Assembly (NCBI GenBank): GCA_035699085.1
Contig: DASSBG010000041.1
Location: forward strand, 32,162 to 96,161
Reading direction: 5' to 3'
Length of the DNA: 64,000 nt
DNA from: DASSBG01 sp035699085
GTDB taxonomy: Bacteria; Pseudomonadota; Gammaproteobacteria; Xanthomonadales; Rhodanobacteraceae
Shown: piece after piece, positions 36,531 through 46,632 of the stretch
Position numbering within the stretch: the stretch's first letter is position 1
How the letters are laid out: every line of letters begins with the position of its first letter
Notes under the pieces: model-generated
The model's database searches: none
What the model saw: only the letters and a program-made list of their open reading frames with translations
Told to the model about the DNA's origin: nothing
Made by a program: the position numbers and the translations under genes

Positions 36531-38252
36531 CTAGGTGGTGGCCTTTCTCCGGGCCGATCCGCGGCGGGGTGTCGCGGGACCGGCGGCTTGCGCGCGCGCC
36601 AGCATCTGGCGGGCGTGCGCCATGGTCTCGGCGGTGATCTCGATGCCGCCGAGCATGCGCGCGATCTCCTCGTCGCGCTGCTCGCCACCCAGGCCGACCA
36701 GCCGCGTGCCGGTGGCGCCGGCGGCGCTGTGCTTGCTGACCTGCAGGTGGGCGTGGCCCTGGGCGGCGACCTGCGGCAAGTGGGTGACGCACAGGACCTG
36801 GCGCGAAGCCGCCAGTGCCCGCAGCTTCTGGCCGACCACCTCGGCCACGGCGCCGCCGATGCCGCTGTCGACCTCGTCGAAGACCATGGTGCCGACTTCG
36901 TCCAGTCCCAGCGCGGCGACCTCGATGGCCAGGCCGATGCGCGACAGTTCGCCGCCCGAGGCCACCTTGCGCAATGGCCGCGGTGGCTGGCCTGGATTGG
37001 CGGTGACCATGAATTCGCAGCGCTCCAGGCCGAGCAGATCCGGCTCGTCGCGGCCGGTCGGCTCCAGCGCCGCCTCGAAGCGGCCGCCGGCCATGCCCAG
37101 TTCCTGCATCAGCGCGGTCACGTCGGCCGAGAGGCTGGCGGCCGCCTTGCTCCGGCTCGCCGACAGCTTGGCCGCGGTGGCGGCCCAGCCCGAGCGGGCC
37201 AGTTCGAGTTCGCGCCCCAGCGCCGTGAGCGTCTCACCCGCGCCCTCCAGCTCGGCCTGCTCGGCGCGCAAGGCGTCGCGCGTGGCTTCCAGTTCGCGCA
37301 GGCTCACCCGGTGGCGGCGCGCCAGGTCGTGCAACTGGCCAAGCTGCGCGTCGACCTGCGCCAGCCGCTGGGGGTCGAGTTCCTGGTCGCGCGCATAGCG
37401 GTTGAGGCTGTCGGCCGCCTCGTCGATCTGGATTTGCGCGTTGTCGATCAGTTCCAGCGGCGCGGCCAGTGAGGCGTCGAGCTCCAGCAACCGGGCCAGC
37501 GCCTCGCGCGCACCGGCCAGCAGCCGTCGCGCGCTGACCTCGTCGTCGCCGTCCAGCTGCGCAATCGCGGCGGACACGCCCTGCAGAAGCTGGTCGGCGT
37601 GGCCGAGCCGGCGGTGGTCGTTTTCCAGCGCGTCCAGTGATTCGGCATCAAGCGCGCAGCCGCCGAGCAGGGCGGTCTCGCGGCACAGCCAGTCGAGCCG
37701 GGCGGAACGCTCCTCGCCGCCACCGAGTTCGGCGATGCGCGTCTCCAGCTCGCGGCAGCGGCGCACCGACTGCGCCAGCGCATCCAGCATGGGGGCGTGC
37801 TCGCCGCGCGCGTCCAACAACGCCAATTGGTGGCTGCGCCGGGTCAGTGCCTGGTGCTCGTGCTGGCCGTGGATCTCGACCAGCAACGCCGCCAGTTCGC
37901 CCAGCTGCGAGGCGCTGGCCGGCCTGCCGTTGATCCATGCGCGCGAGCCGCCTTCGCTGGCGACCACCCGGCGCAAGACGCAGGCTTCGCCGTCGTCCAA
38001 GGCCTGTTCGCGCAACCAGGCGCTCGCCGCGGGCACATCGGCCAAATCGAACTCGGCGCCCAGCTCGGCACGCGTGGCACCGGCGCGCACCATCGCCGCG
38101 TCCGCGCGCGCGCCGGCCAGCAAGGTCAGCGCGTCGACCAGCAGCGACTTGCCGGCGCCGGTTTCGCCGGTAAGCACGGTCATGCCGCGGCCGAACTCCA
38201 CTTCGACCTCGTCGACGATGGCAAAATCGCGAATGTGGACGCGTGTCAGCAC
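36531..38252 (-). CDS. recN: DNA repair protein RecN
   Basis: A 573-residue SMC-like ATPase that tethers DNA ends during double-strand break repair. Walker A is GETGAGKSLLVDAL (from about residue 29), the signature region is VASGGELSRIGLAIEVAAL, Walker B is MVFDEVDSGIGG, and CVTHLPQVAAQGHAHLQV follows. Two coiled-coil stretches surround a short hinge. The C-terminus has a basic Ala/Arg tail. It is divergent from hrcA, the gene order usual in Xanthomonadales and many other proteobacteria. I see no clear LexA box upstream. Confidence 0.95.
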   Translation of the reverse strand: MLTRVHIRDFAIVDEVEVEFGRGMTVLTGETGAGKSLLVDALTLLAGARADAAMVRAGATRAELGAEFDLADVPAASAWLREQALDDGEACVLRRVVASEGGSRAWINGRPASASQLGELAALLVEIHGQHEHQALTRRSHQLALLDARGEHAPMLDALAQSVRRCRELETRIAELGGGEERSARLDWLCRETALLGGCALDAESLDALENDHRRLGHADQLLQGVSAAIAQLDGDDEVSARRLLAGAREALARLLELDASLAAPLELIDNAQIQIDEAADSLNRYARDQELDPQRLAQVDAQLGQLHDLARRHRVSLRELEATRDALRAEQAELEGAGETLTALGRELELARSGWAATAAKLSASRSKAAASLSADVTALMQELGMAGGRFEAALEPTGRDEPDLLGLERCEFMVTANPGQPPRPLRKVASGGELSRIGLAIEVAALGLDEVGTMVFDEVDSGIGGAVAEVVGQKLRALAASRQVLCVTHLPQVAAQGHAHLQVSKHSAAGATGTRLVGLGGEQRDEEIARMLGGIEITAETMAHARQMLARAQAAGPATPRRGSARRKATT

Positions 38253-38352
38253 GCGCCGGATTATACGGGGAAGCCTTTGTCAGCCGGCGGCAGCCGATCA
38301 TCGCCGCTGCTCCCGCCGACGGTGGCCATGGGCGGAACCAGGCGCCGGCTCC

Positions 38353-38382
38353 CTTGCATTTGCCTCGCGAAAGCCCTATTGA
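38353..38382 (+). promoter_or_regulatory. Heat-shock type promoter of hrcA operon
   Basis: CTTGCAT (38353-38359) and CCCTATT (38374-38380), separated by 14 nt, fit the sigma-32 pattern CTTGAAA-N11-16-CCCCAT. The same stretch can be read as sigma-70 (TTGCAT-N17-TATTGA). It lies about 45 bp upstream of hrcA. No CIRCE element was found near it. Confidence 0.55.
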
Positions 38383-38423
38383 GTGGGGCATCCACGCCGA
38401 GGCGTGGCAAAAGAGGCTTGGCG

Positions 38424-39485
38424 ATGCGGCACCCATCCACCGACCGGCACCTTGACGCGCGTTCGCGCCGCCTGCTGCGGGCGCTGATCGCCCAGTACCT
38501 GGCCGATGGCCAGCCGGTCGGTTCGCGCACGCTGGCACGCTCGTCCGGTCTCGATGTCAGCCCCGCGACGATCCGCAACATCATGTCGGACCTGGAGGAG
38601 GTGGGGCTGGTCGCCGCGCCGCATACCTCTGCCGGCCGCGTGCCGACCGCGCAGGGCCTGCGCGTGTTCGTCGACAGCCTGATCGAACTGAAGCCGCTGG
38701 AGCGCGAGGAGCTTGCGCGGCTGCAGCAGGAAATGCCGGAATCAACCGCCGACCCGCGCGACCTGCTCGGCAGCGTGTCGGGGTTGCTCTCGGCCGTCAC
38801 GCGTTTCGTCGGCGTGGTCACGGTGCCGCGCAATGCGGATTTCCCGCTGCGCCTGATCGAGTTCGTCGGCCTGCCGGACAACCGCGTGCTGGCGATCCTG
38901 GTGTTCGAAGGCCAGCGCGTCCAGAACCGCGTGATCCAGCTGTCGCGGCCGCTGTCGCCCAGCCAGCTGGAGCAGGCGGCCAACTACCTCAACCAGCGCT
39001 TCGCCGGCAGGAAGCTGGAGCACATCCGCCAGCAGTTGCTGGGCGAGTTGCGCGCCGCCGGCAGCGAGCTCAACAGCATGTTGCGCGCCGTGGTCGAGGT
39101 CACCGCGGGTGCCTTCGCGCCGGTCGGCGAGAGCGACATGATGATCAGCGGCCAGGCCAACCTGATGGGCTACCAGGAACTGGCCGACATGGACCGCCTG
39201 CGCGAGCTGTTCGAGACGTTCCAGCGCAAGCGCGACCTGCTGGTGTTGCTGGAGCAGTGCGCGCACGCGCCGGGCGTGCGGCTGTTCATCGGCGAGGAAT
39301 CCGGGCTGGCACCACTCGACGGCTGTTCGGTGGTCACCGCGCCCTACCACGCCGGCGGCCGGGTGCTTGGGGCGCTCGGTATCATCGGTCCGACGCGCAT
39401 GGCCTACGACCGCGTCATTCCGGTGGTGCAGGCCACCGCCGACCTCCTCTCCGGCGCCTTGAATCGGGTGCAGACGACCCAATAA
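38424..39485 (+). CDS. hrcA: Heat-inducible transcription repressor HrcA
   Basis: A 353-residue repressor that binds CIRCE elements, usually at groESL. An N-terminal winged helix (LDARSRRLLRALIAQYLADGQPVGSRTLARSSGLDVSPATIRNIMSDLEE region) is followed by a GAF-like domain and the C-terminal dimerisation signature ending GALGIIGPTRMAYDRVIPVVQATADLLS. An AGAGG box precedes the ATG; the open frame extends far upstream antisense to recN without meaning. It is first of hrcA-grpE-dnaK-dnaJ. Confidence 0.96.
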   Translation: MRHPSTDRHLDARSRRLLRALIAQYLADGQPVGSRTLARSSGLDVSPATIRNIMSDLEEVGLVAAPHTSAGRVPTAQGLRVFVDSLIELKPLEREELARLQQEMPESTADPRDLLGSVSGLLSAVTRFVGVVTVPRNADFPLRLIEFVGLPDNRVLAILVFEGQRVQNRVIQLSRPLSPSQLEQAANYLNQRFAGRKLEHIRQQLLGELRAAGSELNSMLRAVVEVTAGAFAPVGESDMMISGQANLMGYQELADMDRLRELFETFQRKRDLLVLLEQCAHAPGVRLFIGEESGLAPLDGCSVVTAPYHAGGRVLGALGIIGPTRMAYDRVIPVVQATADLLSGALNRVQTTQ

Positions 39486-39540
39486 AGACGGCCAGAACCG
39501 CCGCCCGCGGCGGCTGTAACCGTCACAGATTGGAGCCGCA

Positions 39541-40080
39541 ATGCACGAGTCGTCCCCGGACACGCCGCAAGGCGCCCCGCAGGAACCCGTTGACGCGCCG
39601 GACGAGGCGCGACAGGAACTGGACAGCCTTACCGGCCAGCTTGCCGCAGCCGAAGCAACCATCGCCCAGCTGCGCGACACCATGCTGCGCGAACATGCCG
39701 AAGTCGAGAACCAGCGCCGCCGCATGCAGCGCGACCTCGAGCAGGCGCGCCGCTTTGCCAATGAAAAGCTGCTGCGCGAACTGCTGCCGGTCTGCGACAA
39801 CCTCGAACGGGGCCTGGCCAGCGACCATCCCGGCGAAGGCGCGCTGCGCGAGGGCATGCAGCTGACCTTGAAGTCGCTGCTCAAGGTGATGAGTGACCAC
39901 GGCCTGGTACGCGTCGATCCGCAGGACGAGGCCTTCGACCCGGAACACCACGAGGCCATGAGCATGGTCCAGTCCGACCGCCACGAACCCAACAGCGTGG
40001 TCGAGGTGCTGGAGAAGGGCTACATCTTGAACGGGCGGCTGCTGCGCCCGGCGCGCGTCATCGTCGCGCGCGACGGCTGA
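39541..40080 (+). CDS. grpE: Nucleotide exchange factor GrpE
   Basis: A 179-residue co-chaperone that releases ADP from DnaK and acts as a thermosensor. An acidic N-terminus leads into a long coiled coil (about 20-80; LREHAEVENQRRRMQRDLEQARRFANEKLL), then the beta-wing domain with HEAMSMVQSDRHEPNSVVEVLEKGYILNGRLLRPARVIVA. The length is near that of E. coli GrpE (197). It lies 55 bp after hrcA. Confidence 0.96.
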   Translation: MHESSPDTPQGAPQEPVDAPDEARQELDSLTGQLAAAEATIAQLRDTMLREHAEVENQRRRMQRDLEQARRFANEKLLRELLPVCDNLERGLASDHPGEGALREGMQLTLKSLLKVMSDHGLVRVDPQDEAFDPEHHEAMSMVQSDRHEPNSVVEVLEKGYILNGRLLRPARVIVARDG

Positions 40081-40185
40081 GGAACCGCTCGCGGCGCTTG
40101 AATCGCGGCGGCGTGAGCCCCAACTGATCAACGATAACCATTGATGGCCAGAGCGGCCACTGCACAGATTCGGAGCACCAAGACC

Positions 40186-42117
<1,932 letters not shown>

Positions 42118-42120
42118 GCC

Positions 42121-42213
42121 GGGAATCGGGAACAGGGAATCGGGAATAGGACGGGCGCAATGCCCATCGCTTTCGCTTTGACCCATTCCCCATTCTCCAT
42201 TCCCCACTCCCCG
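42121..42213. repeat. Inverted pair of GGGAATC heptamer repeats between dnaK and dnaJ
   Basis: Four heptamers GGGAATC/GGGAACA run on the plus strand at 42121-42150, and a complementary run (CCCATTC units) at 42182-42213 ends two bases before the dnaJ ATG. The arms can pair at about 23 of 30 positions with a 31-nt loop. No separate Shine-Dalgarno box for dnaJ is visible. Confidence 0.8.
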
Positions 42214-42215
42214 CC

Positions 42216-43340
42216 ATGAGCAAGCGCGACTACTACGAGGTGCTGGGCGTTGAGCGCACGGTCACCGAAGTCGAACTGAAGAAGTCGTTCCGCCGGGTGG
42301 CCATGAAGTGCCACCCGGACCGCTGCCCGGACGACCCGACCGCACAGGACCGCTTCAAGGAGGCCAAGGAGGCCTACGAAGTCCTGTCGGACCCGCAGAG
42401 GCGGGCGCTGTATGACCGCCACGGCCACGCCGCGTTCGAGAACGGTTTCGGCGGCGGCGCGGGTGCCGCCGGTTTTGGCGGGATGGGCGACATTTTCGGC
42501 GACATCTTTGGCGACATCTTCGGCGGCGGCACCGGCCGCCCGCGACGCGGCGCCGACCTGCGCTACGTGCTTGAGCTGGACCTGGAGCAGGCGGTGTTCG
42601 GCTGCGACGAGACCATCGAGCTGCCGTCCATGGTCGCCTGCGAAACCTGTGCCGGCAGCGGCTCCAGCGATGGCAAGACCAGCGCCTGTCCGACCTGCGC
42701 CGGTCACGGCCGCGTGCGCATGCAAAACGGGATCTTTTCGGTGCAGCAGACCTGTCCGCAGTGCGGCGGCAGCGGTCGCAGCATCTCCAACCCTTGCCAC
42801 GACTGCGAGGGTGCCGGCGTGCGCCGCGAGACCCGTTCCCTGTCGGTGACGGTGCCGCCGGGCGTGGACAACGGCGACCGCATCCGGCTCAGCGGGCAGG
42901 GCGAAGCGGGCCCGGCCGGCACGGCGCCGGGCGATCTTTATGTGGACGTGCAGGTGCGGCCGCATCCGATCTTCACCCGCGATGGTGACACGCTTTACTG
43001 CGAGGTGCCGATCCGCCCTGGCCAAGCAGCCCTGGGCGCGCAAATCAGCGTGCCGACGCTGGACGGCGAAGTCGAAATTTCCGTGCCGCCCGAGACCCAG
43101 ACGGGCCAGCCGTTCCGGTTGCGCGGGCGCGGTGTCAAGTCGGTTCGCAGCCGCCGCGCAGGCGACCTGGTTTGCCGGATGGTGGTGGAGACCCCGGTGC
43201 GTCTCACCGCACGCCAGCGCGAGTTGCTGGAGCAGTTCGAGGCCACCTTTGCCGATGCGCCGCAGGCCGCCGAGCAGACACCGCGCGCGCAGTCCTTTGT
43301 CGACGGCGTCAAGAACTTCTGGTCGAAGGTGGCGTCGTAG
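42216..43340 (+). CDS. dnaJ: Chaperone protein DnaJ
   Basis: A 374-residue class A Hsp40. The J domain carries the HPD motif (KCHPDRCPDDP), then a Gly/Phe-rich linker with the repeated FGDIFGDIFGG, four CxxCxGxG zinc-finger motifs (CETCAGSG, CPTCAGHG, CPQCGGSG, CHDCEGAG) and the C-terminal substrate-binding domain (VPPGVDNGDRIRLSGQGEAGPAG). It stimulates DnaK ATPase and holds unfolded clients. Its ATG abuts a heptamer-repeat arm, so initiation probably depends on coupling to dnaK or on RNA structure. Confidence 0.97.
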   Translation: MSKRDYYEVLGVERTVTEVELKKSFRRVAMKCHPDRCPDDPTAQDRFKEAKEAYEVLSDPQRRALYDRHGHAAFENGFGGGAGAAGFGGMGDIFGDIFGDIFGGGTGRPRRGADLRYVLELDLEQAVFGCDETIELPSMVACETCAGSGSSDGKTSACPTCAGHGRVRMQNGIFSVQQTCPQCGGSGRSISNPCHDCEGAGVRRETRSLSVTVPPGVDNGDRIRLSGQGEAGPAGTAPGDLYVDVQVRPHPIFTRDGDTLYCEVPIRPGQAALGAQISVPTLDGEVEISVPPETQTGQPFRLRGRGVKSVRSRRAGDLVCRMVVETPVRLTARQRELLEQFEATFADAPQAAEQTPRAQSFVDGVKNFWSKVAS

Positions 43341-43342
43341 GC

Positions 43343-43409
43343 CCGGGAATGGGGAATCGGGAATGGGGAATGCGCCGGGAATGGGGAATCGGGAATTGGG
43401 AATTGGGAA
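43343..43409 (+). repeat. GGGAATC / GGGAATG heptamer array
   Basis: About eight copies, some separated by a few bases, of GGGAATC, GGGAATG and GGGAATT directly after the dnaJ stop codon. Same class as the dnaK-dnaJ spacer repeat. Confidence 0.8.
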
Positions 43410-43463
43410 AGTCAAAGCGGCGGTGGTCGCGTCGACCAAGCGGCGGAGCGGGCGGTATGCCCA

Positions 43464-43586
43464 CGTCGGGTTACGCGCCTGCGGCGCTAATCCGACCTAC
43501 GGGCATTGGTGGCATCGTGCGGCTCCTGCGGGCGTTGGTCGGCTCAACACCGTAGGTCGGGTTGGGCCGCAAGGCCGTAACCCGAC
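43464..43586. repeat. REP-like palindrome pair (BIME-like)
   Basis: The element CGTAGGTCGGGTT...GTAACCCGAC appears twice in opposite orientation, at 43464-43501 (reverse) and 43551-43586 (forward), separated by 49 bp. Each copy is itself a hairpin (GGTCGGGTT / AACCCGAC). No REP-associated transposase gene is in the window. Confidence 0.7.
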
Positions 43587-43682
43587 AGCATGGCTCGGCC
43601 CGGATCCAGCAAGCGGCAAGGCCGCGGCCAATGCGTCGACGCGGTAGGATTGCGTGATTGCCTGCCACCCTACGCCGCCTCA

Positions 43683-44495
43683 ATGAGCAAACCCACTCGT
43701 ATTGTCGTGCATGGCGCCTCGGGGCGGATGGGCGGCGCGCTGCTTGAGTTGCTGCGCAATGACGCGCGCTTTGCCCTGGTGGCGGCGTTGGTGCCACCCG
43801 GCTCGCCCGTTGATGGCAAGCCGGTGCCAGCACACGAGGGCCTGGAGTATCTCAGCGGCTGGAGCGCGATTCGCGCGCTGGACGTCATCATTGATTTCAC
43901 GAGCGGCACCGGTGCGCTGGCGGCGCTTGACCAGGCACTGGTGCGAGGCGTGCCGCTGGTCAGCGGCAGCACTGGGCTGAATGCGGCGGCACGCGAACGC
44001 TTCGCTGCCGCCTCGCGCGAGCTTGCGATCGTCCACGCCGACAACTTCAGCCTGGGTGTCGCGGTGCTGACGCGCCTGCTGGGCGAGGCGGCGGCCGCAC
44101 TGCCCGAATGGGATCTGGAGATCGTCGAGGCGCACCACGCAGGCAAGCGCGACGCACCGTCAGGCACCGCACTGGCGCTCGGGCGCGCCGCGTCCGAGGC
44201 GCGTGGCATGGACTTCCATTCGGTCGCGGCCACTGATCGCGTGGGCCAACGCCGCGCCGGCGACATCGGCTTCGCTTCCCTGCGCGGTGGCGACATCGCC
44301 GGCGAGCACACCGCCTTGCTCTGCGGCGCGGGCGAACGCCTTGAATTGAGTCATCGCGCAACCGACCGCCGCATCTTCGCGCGTGGAGCGCTGGCCGCGG
44401 CCGCGTGGGTCGCGGGCTGCGCTCCGGGCTTGTATGGCGTGGGCGACGTTGTAGCGGGTACCGGGACCCGGGACCCGGGACCCGGGACCGGGTAA
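43683..44495 (+). CDS. dapB: 4-hydroxy-tetrahydrodipicolinate reductase
   Basis: A 270-residue enzyme of the diaminopimelate/lysine pathway, using NAD(P)H. The dinucleotide-binding loop VHGASGRMGGALLE, IIDFTSGTGALAAL, the catalytic EAHHAGKRDAPSGTAL and the HRATDRRIFARGAL region are all present. The natural C-terminus in the family ends soon after a GLYxMxDVL motif; here GLYGVGDVVAG is followed by TGTRDPGPGTG, encoded by a GGGACCC heptamer array, so the repeat has extended the reading frame by about ten residues. The start at 43683 follows the family N-terminus; no strong ribosome-binding site. Confidence 0.95.
   Translation: MSKPTRIVVHGASGRMGGALLELLRNDARFALVAALVPPGSPVDGKPVPAHEGLEYLSGWSAIRALDVIIDFTSGTGALAALDQALVRGVPLVSGSTGLNAAARERFAAASRELAIVHADNFSLGVAVLTRLLGEAAAALPEWDLEIVEAHHAGKRDAPSGTALALGRAASEARGMDFHSVAATDRVGQRRAGDIGFASLRGGDIAGEHTALLCGAGERLELSHRATDRRIFARGALAAAAWVAGCAPGLYGVGDVVAGTGTRDPGPGTG
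44457..44493 (+). repeat. GGGACCC array forming the 3' end of dapB
   Basis: Five near-perfect GGGACCC heptamers overlap the last dozen codons of dapB and supply its stop context (GGGTAA). Confidence 0.85.
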
Positions 44496-44534
44496 AGCGT
44501 CGGGCCGTTATTTCTTGCGCGGGGCAGGGCGTGC

Positions 44535-44566
44535 TTGTTGGGGTTCGCTGCGCTCACCACCAACTT
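44535..44566. repeat. REP-like palindrome
   Basis: TTGTTGGGGTTCGCTGCGCT and its partly complementary right half CACCACCAACTT form an imperfect hairpin in the 94-bp gap between the convergent genes dapB and the dioxygenase. Similar 'GTTGGGGT...AGCGAACCCCAAC' palindromes are common between genes in proteobacteria. Confidence 0.6.
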
Positions 44567-44589
44567 GCGGGCTCCTCCCTGTCACCGCA

Positions 44590-45291
44590 TTACCGGTGCG
44601 CAGCATCGCGGTGGCGGCGGGCGCCGATGCGGCGGTCGAGTGAGCCAAACAGCTTCTTGAAGGCGCGGGAGAAACGGCCGCGCCGCGTCTTGCGCAGCTT
44701 CTCCTCCTCGCTGGTCAGCCAGGCGACCTGGATGACGCGGCGTTCGCCCTCGAAGGGCAGGTGGCCGTGGAAGGAATTGTCGGCTCGGCGGAAGGCGGCG
44801 ATATTGCCGTAGAGCGGTTTCAACTCAGGCGCCACCATGGCGTCGATCGAATCGATGCGGGCGAGGAAGCGCAGGCAGCCGCCGTGCTCGTCCTGCGGCC
44901 AGTCGGAGTTGAGGTAGACAAGCGCGGTGGCGACCTTGGACTTGCTGTCGGTGTGGATGGTGCCGTGGCGGCGGTTGAGCGAGCGACACAAGGTCACCAG
45001 CGTCGGGTACCGGCCCAGCGCAGTGATGCCGAGCCGCTCGCCCACGGCATCGGCGAAGGCCGGCCCCGTCAGTTCCTCGACCAGCGCGTTGACCGATGGG
45101 CCGCAATCGTCCGGGTCCCAGGGAAAGAAGCCGGCGCTGGCATAGGCGGGAAAGTCCGCGTTCAGCGAGGCGGAGGCCGCCGCCGGCAACTGCTCCCGGG
45201 CCACCAGGAAGGCAAAGGGCTCGTGCCGCAGCTCGGTGTCGGCGCGATCGAGCCGGGCAGGGTCGAGCAGCGGGGCAGGCATGGCCGTCAT
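44590..45291 (-). CDS. 2OG-Fe(II) oxygenase (prolyl-hydroxylase-like)
   Basis: A 233-residue non-heme iron oxygenase. The iron triad can be read as HTD (RRHGTIHTDSKSKV) and a distal His (NSFHGHLPFEGERRVIQVAW), with the 2-oxoglutarate-binding Arg in ERRVIQVAW. The fold resembles bacterial PKHD or phytanoyl-type hydroxylases; the substrate is unknown, though some relatives act on proteins or cell-surface sugars. The C-terminal 40 residues are strongly basic (RKTRRGRFSRAFKKLFGSLD). An ATG three codons downstream (45282) is an alternative start. It is divergent from carA. Confidence 0.83.
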   Translation of the reverse strand: MTAMPAPLLDPARLDRADTELRHEPFAFLVAREQLPAAASASLNADFPAYASAGFFPWDPDDCGPSVNALVEELTGPAFADAVGERLGITALGRYPTLVTLCRSLNRRHGTIHTDSKSKVATALVYLNSDWPQDEHGGCLRFLARIDSIDAMVAPELKPLYGNIAAFRRADNSFHGHLPFEGERRVIQVAWLTSEEEKLRKTRRGRFSRAFKKLFGSLDRRIGARRHRDAAHR

Positions 45292-45340
45292 TGGCGGGTG
45301 CGGGTGGCGAAACCATGCCGATTGTAGCGCGCCACAAAAA

Positions 45341-45369
45341 TGGACAGCGCCCCGCGCGGCGCCTAAAAT
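45341..45369 (+). promoter_or_regulatory. carA promoter
   Basis: TGGACA (45341-45346) and TAAAAT (45364-45369) with a 17-bp spacer form a good sigma-70 promoter about 90 bp upstream of the carA start. I see no arginine-repressor box. Confidence 0.65.
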
Positions 45370-45459
45370 GACTACCCGCCCGTAACAGTCACCACCGTCG
45401 TTCTTCAGGCCAGTTGGCACCGGCCTGCGGAGTTTGTCGCATCCAGAGGCGGCCCCTGC

Positions 45460-46632
45460 ATGATTCCAGCCCTGCTCGCTCTCGAAGACGGCAGTGTGTT
45501 CCGTGGCTACGCCGTCGGCGCGCGCGGAGAGGTGGTGGGCGAGGTCGTGTTCAACACGGCCATGACCGGCTACCAGGAGATCCTCACCGATCCATCGTAT
45601 GCCCGGCAGCTGGTTACGCTGACGTGCCCGCATATTGGCAACACCGGCTGCAACGCGGTGGACCAGGAGTCCGACCGCGTGCAGGCGGCGGGGCTCGTCG
45701 TGCGCGACGTGCCGCGCCTGGCCAGCAGCTGGCGGGCCAGCGAAAGCCTGGGGGCCTGGCTGGAGCGCAACGGCACCGTCGCCATCGCCGGCATTGACAC
45801 GCGCCGGCTGACCCGCCTGCTCCGCAGCAGCGGCGCGCAAAATGGCTGCATCATGGCTGGTGAAGCGGTCGATGCCGGCGAGGCGGTGACCCGGGCAAAA
45901 GCCTTTCCCGGTCTCGATGGCGCCGATCTCGCGCGTACCGTCAGCACGCCCGCGAGTCACGACTGGGACACCGGCACCTGGGATCTCGACCGCGTGGCGT
46001 TCAACCGGCCCAAGGCCGGAGCCAAGGTCGTCGTTTATGACTTCGGGATCAAGCACACCATCCTGCGGCTGCTGGTCGAGCAGGGGTGCGAGATCACGGT
46101 GGTCCCGGCGCGCCTGCCGGCCTCGACCGTGCTCGGCATGCGCCCGGACGGCGTGGTGCTCGGCAACGGCCCCGGCGATCCGGCGGCCTGCGACTACGCC
46201 ATCGAGGCGGCGCGCGAACTGCTGGCGGCGCGCATCCCGTTGCTCGGCATCTGCCTTGGCCACCAGTTGATGGCGCTGGCCCTCGGCGCGCGCACCTTGA
46301 AAATGAAGTTCGGCCACCACGGTGCCAACCACCCGGTGAAGGACCTGGACGACGGCCGCGTCCTGATCAGCAGCCAGAACCACGGCTTCGCCGTCGACCC
46401 CGACACGCTGCCCGCCAACACCCGCGTCACCCACACCTCGCTGTTCGACGGCACGCTGCAGGGCTTCGCCCTCACCGACCGCCCCGCATTCTGCTTCCAG
46501 GGCCACCCCGAAGCCGGCCCCGGCCCCCACGACGTCGCGTACCTCTTCGGCCGCTTCGCGGCCCTGATGCGCGGGCAGGCCCGGGACCCGGGAGCCGGGG
46601 ACCGGGACCCGGCCACCGGCGGCTTCCGATGA
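45460..46632 (+). CDS. carA: Carbamoyl-phosphate synthase small subunit
   Basis: A 390-residue glutamine amidotransferase subunit that feeds ammonia to CarB for carbamoyl phosphate, shared by arginine and pyrimidine synthesis. The N-terminal domain starts ALLALEDGSVFRGYAVG and includes FNTAMTGYQEILTDPSY. The catalytic Cys lies in LLGICLGHQ, and the His and Glu in FQGHPEAGPGPHD. The last dozen residues (RDPGAGDRDPATGGFR) are encoded by a GGGACCC-like repeat and replace the usual C-terminal end. Its stop overlaps the next ATG (ATGA). Confidence 0.96.
   Translation: MIPALLALEDGSVFRGYAVGARGEVVGEVVFNTAMTGYQEILTDPSYARQLVTLTCPHIGNTGCNAVDQESDRVQAAGLVVRDVPRLASSWRASESLGAWLERNGTVAIAGIDTRRLTRLLRSSGAQNGCIMAGEAVDAGEAVTRAKAFPGLDGADLARTVSTPASHDWDTGTWDLDRVAFNRPKAGAKVVVYDFGIKHTILRLLVEQGCEITVVPARLPASTVLGMRPDGVVLGNGPGDPAACDYAIEAARELLAARIPLLGICLGHQLMALALGARTLKMKFGHHGANHPVKDLDDGRVLISSQNHGFAVDPDTLPANTRVTHTSLFDGTLQGFALTDRPAFCFQGHPEAGPGPHDVAYLFGRFAALMRGQARDPGAGDRDPATGGFR
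46580..46612 (+). repeat. GGGACCC repeat in the 3' end of carA
   Basis: CCCGGGACCCGGGAGCCGGG and further GGGACCGGGACCC units overlap the last codons of carA; degenerate relative to the dapB copy. Confidence 0.75.

Larger units (their letters stand above)
43341..43682. other. Intergenic region with heptamer and REP-like repeats
   Basis: 342 bp between dnaJ and dapB. It holds a GGGAATC/GGGAATG array (43343-43409) and an inverted pair of REP-like palindromes (43464-43501 and 43551-43586). No coding potential beyond open frames across repeats. A dapB promoter is not obvious. Confidence 0.7.

Noticed and set aside
38253..38423. CIRCE operator at hrcA
   Set aside because: No TTAGCACTC-N9-GAGTGCTAA-like inverted repeat could be found between recN and hrcA.
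45315..45371. Short frame MPIVARHKNGQRPARRLK upstream of carA as a leader peptide
   Set aside because: It overlaps the carA promoter boxes (TGGACA/TAAAAT), so it would not be on the transcript.
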